NCBI GenBank assembly: GCA_964627535.1
Contig: CAZVJW010000004.1
Span: 1 to 64,000 of the forward strand
Direction of reading: 5' to 3'
DNA from: UBA1447 sp964627535
Lineage (GTDB): Bacteria > Bacillota > Clostridia > Oscillospirales > Acutalibacteraceae
DNA: 64,000 nt
Part shown: piece by piece, positions 1 to 8,039 of the stretch
How the letters are laid out: each line of letters starts with the position of its first letter
How positions within the stretch are numbered: the stretch's first letter is position 1
Program-made: the position numbers and the translations under genes
The notes under the pieces: model-generated
The model's database searches: none
The model's input: the letters and a program-made list of their open reading frames with translations, nothing else
Told to the model about the DNA's origin: nothing

Positions 1-197
1 CGAAGCTTATTTCCGTTTTACCGCCCAGAAGTGGAATTTAACTTTGCAATTTACTCTGTTTTATGAATTGCAATAAATGCATTGTTTGAATTTCAATACC
101 TGCAGCTATAGCAATTCCGGTATAAATATGTTAAGATAATGCGGCATAGCTATGCAAATGCAAAAAAAGAGCATCAAGCTGGGAAGAAAGTGGTTTT
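1..197. other. Upstream region of manA, no gene assigned
   Basis: Two plus-strand frames are open from the left edge, to stops near 66 and 75. Either could be the tail of a gene that starts outside the window, but neither stretch is recognisable. The rest is AT-rich and probably carries the manA promoter. A TTGAAT at 86-91 has no convincing -10 partner, so I assign none. Confidence 0.3.
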
Positions 198-1160
198 ATG
201 ATTTACCCGATGAAACTTACCCCCGCCTTTACCGACGCTGTTTGGGGCGGTACAAGGTTGATAAGCGAATTCGGTATGGTGACCGACAAAGTAAACGCCG
301 CCGAAGCTTGGGTACTTTCCTGTTATAAGGATGAGCTGAGTATTATCCAAAACGGTGAGTTTGCAGGGGAATCGCTTCAGTCGGTTTACCTGCAAAATAA
401 AAGCATTTGCGGCTTTGGCGGTGAAGCTTATGAAAAATTTCCGATTATTATTAAATTTATCGATGCTGAAAAGGATTTATCAGTGCAGGTTCACCCGGAC
501 GATGAGTATACCGCTTTTATAGGCGAAGGTGAAGGTAAAACCGAAGCCTGGTACATTATGGATTGTGCGGAAGACGCTGAGCTGATTCTCGGCTTCAAGC
601 GCGAAATAAGCGAACATGAGTTCCTTTTGGCCATTGAAAACGACAAAATTCTTGATACTGTTCAAAAGTTTAAGGTTAAAAAGGGCGATGTGTTCTTTAT
701 TGAGGCCGGTACGCTTCATGCTATCTGTAAAGGTGTTTTACTTGCAGAGGTTCAGCAGAACTCCGATACAACTTACAGGATTTACGATTATAACCGTCCC
801 GGGTTAGATGGAAAGCCGCGGCATCTTCATATCGATCGGGCAACTGATGTGACAAAGCGCGAACCATACAACTTTAACGCTACTGGGAACCGTAAAGTGG
901 AGAACCTTGACGGAACTGTTAGAACACTTTTAGTCGACTGTGAATATTTTACAATCTTCACCCTTGATATATCGGTTAAATTCTATGGAAAAGCGGACGA
1001 GAGCTCATTCGTTTCTTTGCTTGCCCTTGAAGGCAGCGGGGAACTTAACTGCGCCGGTGAGGTATTGCCGCTTAAAAAGGGCGAAAGTATATTTATCCCC
1101 GCCGGCTGCGGAGAATTTAGCCTTGAAGGCTCTCTTAAAATACTTGAAACAAGAATATAA
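198..1160 (+). CDS. manA: Class I mannose-6-phosphate isomerase
   Basis: This cytosolic zinc enzyme interconverts mannose 6-phosphate and fructose 6-phosphate. The 320 residues match the short bacterial (Firmicutes) form of the family. The N-terminus reads KLTPAF..VWGGTRL, followed by the zinc-site motif SVQVHPDD near residue 95. The glutamate of GKTEAWYIMD follows at about 115 and the histidine of EAGTLHAI at about 172. The arginine-containing segment TTYRIYDYNRPG lies near 195. The C-terminal third is a second cupin-like domain ending in the SIFIPAGCGEF segment. A purine-rich GGGAAGAAAG precedes the chosen ATG; an internal ATG four codons on (Met5) is a possible alternative. It stands alone, 126 bp before the ABC-F gene. 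It fits the sugar-catabolism genes here, including the GH38 alpha-mannosidase at 47 kb, but no shared operon is visible. Confidence 0.93.
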   Translation: MIYPMKLTPAFTDAVWGGTRLISEFGMVTDKVNAAEAWVLSCYKDELSIIQNGEFAGESLQSVYLQNKSICGFGGEAYEKFPIIIKFIDAEKDLSVQVHPDDEYTAFIGEGEGKTEAWYIMDCAEDAELILGFKREISEHEFLLAIENDKILDTVQKFKVKKGDVFFIEAGTLHAICKGVLLAEVQQNSDTTYRIYDYNRPGLDGKPRHLHIDRATDVTKREPYNFNATGNRKVENLDGTVRTLLVDCEYFTIFTLDISVKFYGKADESSFVSLLALEGSGELNCAGEVLPLKKGESIFIPAGCGEFSLEGSLKILETRI

Positions 1161-1243
1161 TACGAATCCCGCATTTGAACAGCTCGCAAGCTAATCACAA
1201 TCAAAAATACAATGCACGGTTGAAGAAGACAAGAAACAGATTG

Positions 1244-1252
1244 TGTTAGAAT
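1244..1252 (+). promoter_or_regulatory. Possible extended -10 promoter of the ABC-F gene
   Basis: TGTTAGAAT is an extended -10 element (TGn then TAGAAT at 1247-1252), 34 bp before the ABC-F start. No good -35 sits at 17 bp; TTGAAG at 1220-1225 has a 21-bp spacer. The extended -10 could compensate. This is a sequence match only. Confidence 0.35.
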
Positions 1253-1286
1253 GAATATTATTTTGGATTCGGATAAAGGTTGAAAT

Positions 1287-3200
1287 ATGGCGGTCATTAA
1301 CGCTTACAATTTAAACATGGGCTTTGGCGAAAAGCCGCTTTTCGAAAACGCCTGCTTTGATATCGGAGAAAAGGACAGAGTCGGGCTTGTCGGGGCGAAC
1401 GGCACCGGCAAAACAACCCTTTTCAAGCTGATTACCGGCGAGCTGGAACCGTCGGACGGCGGGCTTTTCAAGTCCAAGGAACTTACGCTCGGTTATATGG
1501 AGCAGCATGTCAGCACAGGTTCGAAAAGGACCCTGTATGATGACATGCTATCTGTTTTTAAACCGCTGATGCAAATGGAAAGCGAAATTGAAGCCCTTGC
1601 CGATAAAATTAACCGTTGTTCAACCGGTTTGGGCACGCTTATTGACCGTCAGCATTACCTTCAAGAGGAATTTGAAAGGCTCGGCGGTTTAACATTTCGC
1701 AGCCGGACAAGGGCGGCGCTTATAGGGCTTGGCTTTGCCGAGTCCGATTTTTGTTTGTTTTGCTCCCAGCTCAGCGGAGGCCAGCATTCAAAGCTGAATT
1801 TGGGCAAACTTCTGTTAAGTCAGGCAGACCTTCTTCTGCTGGACGAGCCCACAAACCATCTCGATATCGAAAGCGTGGAATGGCTTGAAAGCTTTCTGAG
1901 CGATTTTAAGGGTGCCGCGCTGATCATCTCCCATGACCGGTATTTTTTGGACAGGGTTACGACAAAAACTATTGAAATCGAGAATTTGCATATTACTCTT
2001 TGGAACGGCAATTATTCGTCGTTTATTAGGCAAAAGCATGAAAAAGCGGAAATTGAAAAAAAACACTATGATAATGAAATGGCGGAAATTCACCGCATTG
2101 AAGGCATTATTGCGCAGCAGAGGCGCTGGAACAGAGAAAAGAACATTGTAACAGCCGAAAGCAAGCAAAAAATGCTGGATAAAAAAGTTGCCGCGCTTGT
2201 AAAACCGGAATCAGCGCGGGAAACGCTGCGTTTTAAGTTCAGGCCGGATGCTGTAGGCGGCAACGAGGTGCTTGCAGCGGAAGATTTATCCAAAACCTTT
2301 GGCAGTGTTCCTCTTTTTCGCGGCGCATCGCTGAAGATTATGCGCGGAGACCGTGCCTTTCTTTTGGGGCCAAACGGCTGCGGAAAAACAACGCTGCTTC
2401 GCATTTTAACAGGCGAACAGCCGACGGATACGGGCAGCAGAACCTTCGGCGCCAATGTTAAAACGGGATACTTTGACCAAAACCTTGCGGGCTTGAGTGA
2501 AGATAAATTACTGCTCGATGAAATTTGGGATGAGCATAAAGAGATGTCAACAACCGGGGTGAGAAAAGCTCTGGCAACATTTCTTTTTAAGGGCGATGAT
2601 GTTTATAAAAAGATGTGCAGCCTCAGCGGAGGCGAGCGGGCACGGGCTGCGCTGTTAAAGTTAATGCTTTCGGGGTCGAACTTTTTACTGCTGGATGAGC
2701 CGACAAACCATCTGGACATAACCTCGAGGGAAACACTTGAGCAGGCGCTGCTTGATTTTGACGGTACAATGCTTATTGTTTCGCATGACAGGTATTTCAT
2801 CAACAAACTTGCAACCCGGATTTTAAGGCTTGAGCCCGATAAAATTGAGCAATATATCGGAGACTATGATTATTATTTGGAAAAAGTTGCGGCGCAGGGC
2901 AGGCAAATTGTGCAGGAGACACCGGTTAAACCCAATGAGTATAAGCTTCGAAAAGAGCGTGACAGCGAGGAACGCAGGCTCGTTGGTAAAATAAGCCGCT
3001 GCGAAACAGAAATAGGGGAACTGGAAAATAAAACAGCGGAACTCAGTGCATATCTCACCCTTCCTGAAACAGCGGCTGATTACGAAAAAGTAATCGAATG
3101 CAGCGAAAAGCTCGAAAAGCTGGGGTTTAGGCAGGAAGAACTGATGTCGGAATGGGAAAGCTTGCATTCGGAACTTGAGACCTTCCGAATGAATAAATAG
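1287..3200 (+). CDS. ABC-F family ATPase (ribosome-associated, Uup/YdiF-like)
   Basis: A soluble protein with two ABC cassettes and no membrane segment, as in ABC-F translation or antibiotic-protection factors that bind the ribosomal E site. The first cassette has Walker A GANGTGKTT near residue 37, signature LSGGQ and Walker B LLLLDEPTNHLD near 187. A charged linker of roughly 75 residues (the P-site tRNA interaction motif region, about 240-315) follows. The second cassette has GPNGCGKTT near 363, LSGGERAR and another LLLDEPTNHLD. The C-terminal 90 residues are a predicted coiled coil, common in Uup/YdiF-type members. The length of 637 is usual. Subfamily and substrate (housekeeping versus drug-resistance) cannot be decided from motifs. 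The gene is monocistronic and ends at the bidirectional terminator shared with araBAD. Confidence 0.9.
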   Translation: MAVINAYNLNMGFGEKPLFENACFDIGEKDRVGLVGANGTGKTTLFKLITGELEPSDGGLFKSKELTLGYMEQHVSTGSKRTLYDDMLSVFKPLMQMESEIEALADKINRCSTGLGTLIDRQHYLQEEFERLGGLTFRSRTRAALIGLGFAESDFCLFCSQLSGGQHSKLNLGKLLLSQADLLLLDEPTNHLDIESVEWLESFLSDFKGAALIISHDRYFLDRVTTKTIEIENLHITLWNGNYSSFIRQKHEKAEIEKKHYDNEMAEIHRIEGIIAQQRRWNREKNIVTAESKQKMLDKKVAALVKPESARETLRFKFRPDAVGGNEVLAAEDLSKTFGSVPLFRGASLKIMRGDRAFLLGPNGCGKTTLLRILTGEQPTDTGSRTFGANVKTGYFDQNLAGLSEDKLLLDEIWDEHKEMSTTGVRKALATFLFKGDDVYKKMCSLSGGERARAALLKLMLSGSNFLLLDEPTNHLDITSRETLEQALLDFDGTMLIVSHDRYFINKLATRILRLEPDKIEQYIGDYDYYLEKVAAQGRQIVQETPVKPNEYKLRKERDSEERRLVGKISRCETEIGELENKTAELSAYLTLPETAADYEKVIECSEKLEKLGFRQEELMSEWESLHSELETFRMNK

Positions 3201-3215
3201 CTGAAAAAGATTAAA

Positions 3216-3247
3216 ATTGCCGCCGGAATCATAATCCGTGCGGCAAT
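3216..3247. terminator. Bidirectional intrinsic terminator between ABC-F gene and araD
   Basis: ATTGCCGC pairs with GCGGCAAT and the inner CGGA with TCCG around one bulged base and a short loop. Read on the minus strand the stem is followed by TTTTAATCTTTTT, a good U-tract for ending araBAD. On the plus strand it is followed by ATTTATTG. It lies between two convergent genes. Confidence 0.75.
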
Positions 3248-3281
3248 ATTTATTGAAAATATATCAACTTGAAACAAATCC

Positions 3282-3974
3282 CTATTTTTGCCCGTAGGTA
3301 GCGTCTTTGCCGTGCTTGCGCAAGTAGTGTTTGTCAAGTAAATATTGCTCTATCGGGTAAGCTCTCGCAAGGGTTTCTGTGTGCTTGGCCATCATGGCGA
3401 TATCCTCAAGGATCGCGGCGTTTTCGGCGGCCTGAAGGCAATTGTCACCCCATGTAAACGGCCCGTGGGATTTTACAAGAACGGCAGGTACTGTCTGCGG
3501 GCTGATGCCTTTATCGTGCATGCATTGAGCGATTGCTTTGCCGGTGTTCAGCTCGTAATCGTTCCGGACCTGCGGCCTTGTAAGTTCTTTGGTGCAGGGA
3601 ATAGGGCCGTATGCGAAATCGGCGTGTGTGGTACCATATGGTGGAATGGATCTTCCGGCCTGCGCCCAAATCGTTGCCCATTTTGAATGCGTGTGGGTAA
3701 TTCCGCCGATTGACGGGAAAGTGTTGTAAAGAAAAATATGCGTCGGTGTATCAGAGGATGGATTGAATTCACCCTCCGCTTTTTTGCCCTTTAAGTCAAT
3801 GACGACCATATTATCGGGTGACAGCTCCTCATACAGCACACCCGACGGCTTGATAACAACAAGCCCTTTTACCCGGTCAATTCCGGAGGCGTTGCCCCAG
3901 GTGAATTGAACCAGACTGTATTTTACAAGAAGCATATTTGCTTCGTAAACTTCTTTTTTAAGGTCTTCAAGCAT
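3282..3974 (-). CDS. araD: L-ribulose-5-phosphate 4-epimerase
   Basis: This class II aldolase-family enzyme converts L-ribulose 5-phosphate to D-xylulose 5-phosphate, the last step of arabinose catabolism. Family motifs are clear: FTWGNASGIDR near residue 22, VIKPSGVLYEEL, then SSDTPTH and the metal-site THTHSKWAT with two histidines. The third zinc histidine is expected in VLVKSHGPFTWG near 165. I place the start at the ATG overlapping the araA stop (TGATG). That gives 230 residues beginning MLEDLKKEVYEAN, like other AraD proteins, and GGAGAG lies upstream. A start six codons earlier, at 3992, is possible but less typical. It is the last gene of araB-araA-araD, read leftward and ended by the stem at 3216-3247. 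Confidence 0.93.
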   Translation of the reverse strand: MLEDLKKEVYEANMLLVKYSLVQFTWGNASGIDRVKGLVVIKPSGVLYEELSPDNMVVIDLKGKKAEGEFNPSSDTPTHIFLYNTFPSIGGITHTHSKWATIWAQAGRSIPPYGTTHADFAYGPIPCTKELTRPQVRNDYELNTGKAIAQCMHDKGISPQTVPAVLVKSHGPFTWGDNCLQAAENAAILEDIAMMAKHTETLARAYPIEQYLLDKHYLRKHGKDATYGQK

Positions 3975-5446
3975 CAGCTGTACACTCTCCAAGCAATATC
4001 ATTATAAAAAATTTCTTTCCGGAAATCTGTTATGTTTGTATCTTTGTTAATGCAAATAAACTCAATGCCGGTAATTTCCGCGAAGTCTGCCATCTGCTGC
4101 GCCGTTAAATCGAAAGAAAGCACGGAATGATGCGCACCGCCGGCTAAAATCCACGCCTCCGCCGAAATTTTCAGGCTCGGCGCGGGCTTCCATAAAACGC
4201 CTGCAACCGGCAGTTTCGGCATTCCCCGAGGTTGTTCGACGCATTCGATATCGTTTACGATCATCCTGAGCCGGTTGCCCATATCCACAAGCGAAACAAC
4301 AATAGCCTTGCCTGCCTTTGCCTTGAATACGGCGCGGGCGGGCGGCTCTTTGCCGCCGATGCCGAGCGGATGTACTTGAATATTAGGTATGTTGGATGCC
4401 AGCGTCGGGCATACCTCCAGCATGTGCGCGCCTAAAATCATTTCATTGCCCTGCTCGAAATGGTAGGTATAGTCTTCAATAAATGCTGTGCCGCCGGTTA
4501 ACCCCTGCGCCATCAGTTTCATAGTTCTCGCCAGACCTGCTGTCTTCCAATCACCTTCAGCGGCAAAGCCATAACCCTGCCTCGAAAGGTCCTGGGAAGC
4601 GAGCCCCGGTAATTGCTTTAATCCGTGCAAATCCTGAAAGTTTGTATGGAACGCGCCAAACCGGCCATTACGCAAAAATCCTTTAATCGCGATTTCAAGC
4701 CTTGCCTGGTAGCGGACAGAATCGATATCGTCTGTGTCAAGTTTGTAAAATTTCTCGTATTCCGCTATTTGTGCGTCTATTTCTTCCTCGGTAACCTGCT
4801 CCGCGGCCTCGGCAATATCTCCAATTCCGTAGTGGTCAACCTGCCAGCCGAGCTTTAACTGCGCTTCGATTTTATCGCCTTCGGTTACGGCCACATCCCG
4901 CATGTTGTCGCTGATTCTCAGCACGCGCAGCTGCTTGCTTTCAACAGCGCCGACGGCCGGGCGCATCCATTCGCCGACTTCGCGCGCGAAAGTCTCATCC
5001 TGCCAGTGCCCGGCAATCACCTTGCGCGGCAAGCGCATGCGGGCGGCGATATATCCGTGCTCCCTGTCGCCGTGCGCGCTTTGGTTGAGGTTCATAAAAT
5101 CCATATCGATTTCATCCCAGGGAATGTCGCGGTTGAACTGGGTATCTACATGCAGGTAGGGCTTTTGCAGCGCGGAAAGCCCGGCTATCCACATTTTTGA
5201 CGGTGAAAAGGTGTGCATCCAGGTGATGACGCCGGCGCAGTTCGGGTCGCCGTTAGCCTCGGTTATCACCGAAAGGATTTCCGCTGATGTTTTTACACAT
5301 GGCTTGTATACAACCGTGCAGGGGATAAGCGGGTTTCTGTTCAGACCCTCTGCAATTATTTTCGCATCCTCGTTAACTTGTTTAAGCGTATCCTCGCCGT
5401 AGAGATACTGCGAGCCGACGATAAAATAGAATACGTATTGCTTCAT
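3974..5446 (-). CDS. araA: L-arabinose isomerase
   Basis: This cytosolic Mn-dependent isomerase converts L-arabinose to L-ribulose. The N-terminus FIVGSQYLYGEDTLKQV and the segment GVITWMHTFSPSKMWI are characteristic of AraA. The active-site region with two glutamates and two histidines is present: FAAEGDWKTAG (about residue 305), TAFIEDYTYHFEQG (about 330), GAHMLEVCPT (about 345) and GGAHHSVLSF (about 445). The length of about 490 is normal. I prefer the ATG at 5446. Another ATG four codons upstream, at 5458, directly abuts an AAAGGG ribosome binding site, which is too close for that start. The stop overlaps the araD start by one base, so the two are probably translationally coupled. Upstream, between it and araB, lies the 11-bp repeat tract. 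Confidence 0.93.
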   Translation of the reverse strand: MKQYVFYFIVGSQYLYGEDTLKQVNEDAKIIAEGLNRNPLIPCTVVYKPCVKTSAEILSVITEANGDPNCAGVITWMHTFSPSKMWIAGLSALQKPYLHVDTQFNRDIPWDEIDMDFMNLNQSAHGDREHGYIAARMRLPRKVIAGHWQDETFAREVGEWMRPAVGAVESKQLRVLRISDNMRDVAVTEGDKIEAQLKLGWQVDHYGIGDIAEAAEQVTEEEIDAQIAEYEKFYKLDTDDIDSVRYQARLEIAIKGFLRNGRFGAFHTNFQDLHGLKQLPGLASQDLSRQGYGFAAEGDWKTAGLARTMKLMAQGLTGGTAFIEDYTYHFEQGNEMILGAHMLEVCPTLASNIPNIQVHPLGIGGKEPPARAVFKAKAGKAIVVSLVDMGNRLRMIVNDIECVEQPRGMPKLPVAGVLWKPAPSLKISAEAWILAGGAHHSVLSFDLTAQQMADFAEITGIEFICINKDTNITDFRKEIFYNDIAWRVYS

Positions 5447-5478
5447 GGTATGGCACATCCCTTTCGAAACATTCGGTG

Positions 5479-5610
5479 AACAATTGGTGAGTAATAGCTG
5501 AGAAGTAGCTGAGCGATAGCTGAGCAGTTGTTGAGCAATCGTTGAACAATCGTTAAACCATAGCTAACCCATTGCTCAGCTAATCGTCGACCACTAACTA
5601 CTGACCACTG
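5479..5610. repeat. Degenerate 11-bp tandem repeat tract between araB and araA
   Basis: About twelve consecutive 11-bp units fill the intergenic space. Examples are AGTAATAGCTG, AGAAGTAGCTG, AGCGATAGCTG, AGCAATCGTTG and AACAATCGTTA. The periodicity holds without gaps through about 5588 and degrades after that. A second tract with the related unit CAATAGTCGAA lies at 9488-9531. The reading frame is not open, so this is not a coding repeat. Confidence 0.75.
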
Positions 5611-5621
5611 ACCACTTATAT

Positions 5622-7274
5622 CTACTTGAGCGCCTTCAGCCTCTTCATTACATCGTTTTCGCCCCTGCCGAAATAATCGTGCAAAATCTTGTATTCGGCG
5701 AAAAGCTTGTCATAGATTAACGAGTTGGCCGCAACCGGGTTGTAAACGGTATCCTTCAGCTTGCCCATTGCCTTTGCCGCTTCAAAAACATTGTCATATC
5801 CGCCGTTTGCACTGCCCGCGGCAACGGCGCCGAAGATGGCGGAACCGAGCGCGCCGCCCTGCTCCGAGCCTGCGATTTTAACCGGCATTTTTATAACATC
5901 GGCGTAAATCTGCATCATCATCGGGTCTTTTTGGGAAATACCGCCCGCGGCGTAGAAGGTGTTGACGGCAACTCCGTATTCACGGAAGGTTTCGATAATC
6001 ATGCGTGTGCCATATGCGGTCGCTTCAATAAGCGCTTTATACATTTCTTCGGGCTTCGTCTGCAGTGTCATGCCGAGCATCATGCCCGTTAAATCAACAT
6101 CAACCAAAACAGAGCGGTTGCCGTTCCACCAGTCGAGTGCCAGCAGGCCGCTTTCTCCGGGTTTCTGCGCTTCACATTTCTTGCGCAGGTACTTATGGAT
6201 GCTGATGTCTTGCTCCGCCGCTTCGTCATAATAATTTTTAGGCAGGCAGTTATCAATGAACCATTGGAAGTGGTCGCCCACGCAGCCCTGGCCGGCCTCA
6301 TAGCCGTAAAAGCCGGGCATAATTCCATCGGCCACAACGCCGCAAATGCCCTGCACCTGTTTTTCAACATCGCTTATCATCATGTGGCAGTTTGATGTAC
6401 CCATAATAACCAGCATTTCACCGTCTTTGCTGATTCCCGCGGCGGGGACGAATATGTGCGCGTCGATATCTCCGACGGCGACAGCCGTGCCTTCCTTAAG
6501 CCCTGTAAGCATTGCCATTTCGGCTGTGATTCCGCCTGCCTTCGAACCTAGAGGAAGAATCACTCTTCCGAACTTTTCATCTATCACATGTTCAAGCCTC
6601 GGGTCGAGCGCCTTGAAAAAATCGTCAGAGGGGAAACCGGTGTTTTTGTTCCAGAGTGCTTTGTAACCGGCGCAGCAGGAGTTGCGCGTTTCGACGCCGG
6701 TCATTTGCATAACAATCCAGTCCGCCGCTTCGATATACCGGTCCATTTTTGCGTATAGTTCCGGCGCCTCATCCAAAAGCTGCCAGATTTTCGGGATAGC
6801 CCACTCGGATGAGATTTTGCCGCCGTAGTTTTGCAGCCACTTTTCACCGCGTTCTTCGGCAACGGCATTCAGGCGGTTTGCCTGTGTCTGCGCTGCATGG
6901 TGCTTCCAAAGCTTGACATAGGCGTGAGGCTCGCTCCTGTATTGATCCAAAAAGCAAAGCGGCGTGCCGTCCGCCAGTGCCGGCAAAATCGTGCAGGCGG
7001 TAAAATCGATGCCGACTCCGATAACATCACCGCCGTCAACTCCCGACTCCTTCAAAATCTGCGGGATGGTTACAGCCAAAACATCAAGGTAGTCCTGCGG
7101 ATGCTGCAGCGCCCAGTCGTGCGGAAGCTTTTTGCCGCAGGGCAGTTCATCGTTCATCACCCCGTGCGGGTAATCATAAACTGCTGTTGCAAGCTCTTCG
7201 CCGGTCTCGATATTAACCAGCAGTGCCCTGCCGGAAAGAGTGCCGTAATCCACGCCTATTGCATATTTTGCCAT
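5622..7274 (-). CDS. araB: Ribulokinase
   Basis: This FGGY-family kinase phosphorylates L-ribulose with ATP. The N-terminal nucleotide-binding segment AIGVDYGTLSGRALLVN is the classic AraB start. The substrate-site GVGIDFTACTILP follows near residue 90, with later FGGY motifs VAVGDIDAHIFVPAAG and FYAAGGISQKDPMMMQIYAD. The length of 550 is typical. The start is the ATG preceded by AAGAGGTG at six bases. A GTG three codons further upstream overlaps that ribosome binding site and is rejected. It is the first gene of the leftward ara operon, with its own promoter at 7311-7339. No araR or arabinose transporter lies next to it, so regulation and uptake are encoded elsewhere. Confidence 0.95.
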   Translation of the reverse strand: MAKYAIGVDYGTLSGRALLVNIETGEELATAVYDYPHGVMNDELPCGKKLPHDWALQHPQDYLDVLAVTIPQILKESGVDGGDVIGVGIDFTACTILPALADGTPLCFLDQYRSEPHAYVKLWKHHAAQTQANRLNAVAEERGEKWLQNYGGKISSEWAIPKIWQLLDEAPELYAKMDRYIEAADWIVMQMTGVETRNSCCAGYKALWNKNTGFPSDDFFKALDPRLEHVIDEKFGRVILPLGSKAGGITAEMAMLTGLKEGTAVAVGDIDAHIFVPAAGISKDGEMLVIMGTSNCHMMISDVEKQVQGICGVVADGIMPGFYGYEAGQGCVGDHFQWFIDNCLPKNYYDEAAEQDISIHKYLRKKCEAQKPGESGLLALDWWNGNRSVLVDVDLTGMMLGMTLQTKPEEMYKALIEATAYGTRMIIETFREYGVAVNTFYAAGGISQKDPMMMQIYADVIKMPVKIAGSEQGGALGSAIFGAVAAGSANGGYDNVFEAAKAMGKLKDTVYNPVAANSLIYDKLFAEYKILHDYFGRGENDVMKRLKALK

Positions 7275-7310
7275 AGTAAACACCTCTTAAATTAATTTTA
7301 TTCGAAATCA

Positions 7311-7339
7311 ATTATAAATGATAATGTGCAATTATTCAA
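7311..7339 (-). promoter_or_regulatory. araB promoter
   Basis: Read on the minus strand: -35 TTGAAT (complement of 7334-7339), 17-bp spacer, -10 TATAAT (complement of 7311-7316). A transcript would start about 30 bp before the araB ribosome binding site. This is a near-consensus sigma-A match directly upstream of the operon. Confidence 0.75.
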
Positions 7340-7350
7340 GCGTTCTTTAC

Positions 7351-7392
7351 CGATTGCGCAACATCGGTTCTATCGATTGCACAACATCGGTT
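7351..7392. repeat. Direct repeat pair between divergent araB and chromate-transporter promoters
   Basis: CGATTGCGCAACATCGGTT (7351-7369) is repeated as CGATTGCACAACATCGGTT (7374-7392), centre-to-centre 23 bp, one mismatch. Each copy contains TTGCGCAA or a one-base variant, an 8-bp palindrome. The pair lies upstream of both -35 elements. This suggests a two-site operator or activator site, but the regulator is unknown. Confidence 0.6.
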
Positions 7393-7399
7393 TCACCTG

Positions 7400-7428
7400 T
7401 TGTATTTTTTAAAAATTATGGTTATAAT
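7400..7428 (+). promoter_or_regulatory. Promoter of the chromate-transporter pair
   Basis: -35 TTGTAT (7400-7405), 17-bp spacer, perfect -10 TATAAT (7423-7428). The predicted transcript starts near 7435, which rules out the TTG codon at 7428 as a translation start. Confidence 0.7.
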
Positions 7429-7454
7429 TGGGGATATGTGAAAAACCAACCGAG

Positions 7455-8039
7455 GTGATTCCCGTCAAAAAAACGCCAAAATTTTATTTTGAACTTTTCC
7501 TTTCAACCTTCACCATTAGTGCCTTCACTTTTGGCGGGGGCTATGTCATTGTGCCGCTGATGCGCAAAAAATTCGTTGAAAAGCTGAAATGGATTGACGA
7601 AAAGGAAATGCTCGATTTTGTCGCTATCGCCCAATCATCGCCGGGCCCGATTGCGGTGAATACCTCGATTTTGGTCGGCTACCGTCTTGCTGGTGTTTTT
7701 GGAGCTTTGATAACGGTATTCGGCACCGTTTTGCCTCCGCTGATTGTTATTTCGGTTGTGTACTATCTTTATGATTCTTTCAGGGAAAACTCGGTCATCA
7801 ACGCCGCCATGATCGGTATGCGTATCGGTGTCGCCGCGGTGCTTATTGATGTTGTAATAACAATGGCAAAATCAATAATTAAAGAAAAAAGCGTTTTATC
7901 GATTGTAATCATGCTCTCGGCTTTTGTTGCGGCATACTTTTTCAAAGTCAACATTTTACTGCTGCTGGCAATTTGCGCGGCAATCGGCATTTGCGATACT
8001 CTTTATAAAGGCAGGAAAAGGGGAGGGGGGGCGAAATGA
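7455..8039 (+). CDS. Chromate transporter-type membrane protein, first subunit
   Basis: One half of a split CHR/ChrA-family transporter. Firmicutes commonly encode two short adjacent CHR proteins in place of one long one. The conserved block FTFGGGYVIVPLMRKKF, the later SSPGPIAVNTSILVGYRLAG and FGTVLPPLIVISVVYYLY define the domain. Four to six hydrophobic segments follow. The substrate (chromate, sulfate or another anion) cannot be told from sequence. The start is unclear. A TTG at 7428 overlaps the -10 box, and a well-formed GAGGTGAT would serve a start at GTC, which is not a start codon. I chose GTG 7455 as the first usable codon inside the likely transcript. It overlaps the next gene by four bases (ATGA). 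Confidence 0.82.
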   Translation: MIPVKKTPKFYFELFLSTFTISAFTFGGGYVIVPLMRKKFVEKLKWIDEKEMLDFVAIAQSSPGPIAVNTSILVGYRLAGVFGALITVFGTVLPPLIVISVVYYLYDSFRENSVINAAMIGMRIGVAAVLIDVVITMAKSIIKEKSVLSIVIMLSAFVAAYFFKVNILLLLAICAAIGICDTLYKGRKRGGGAK

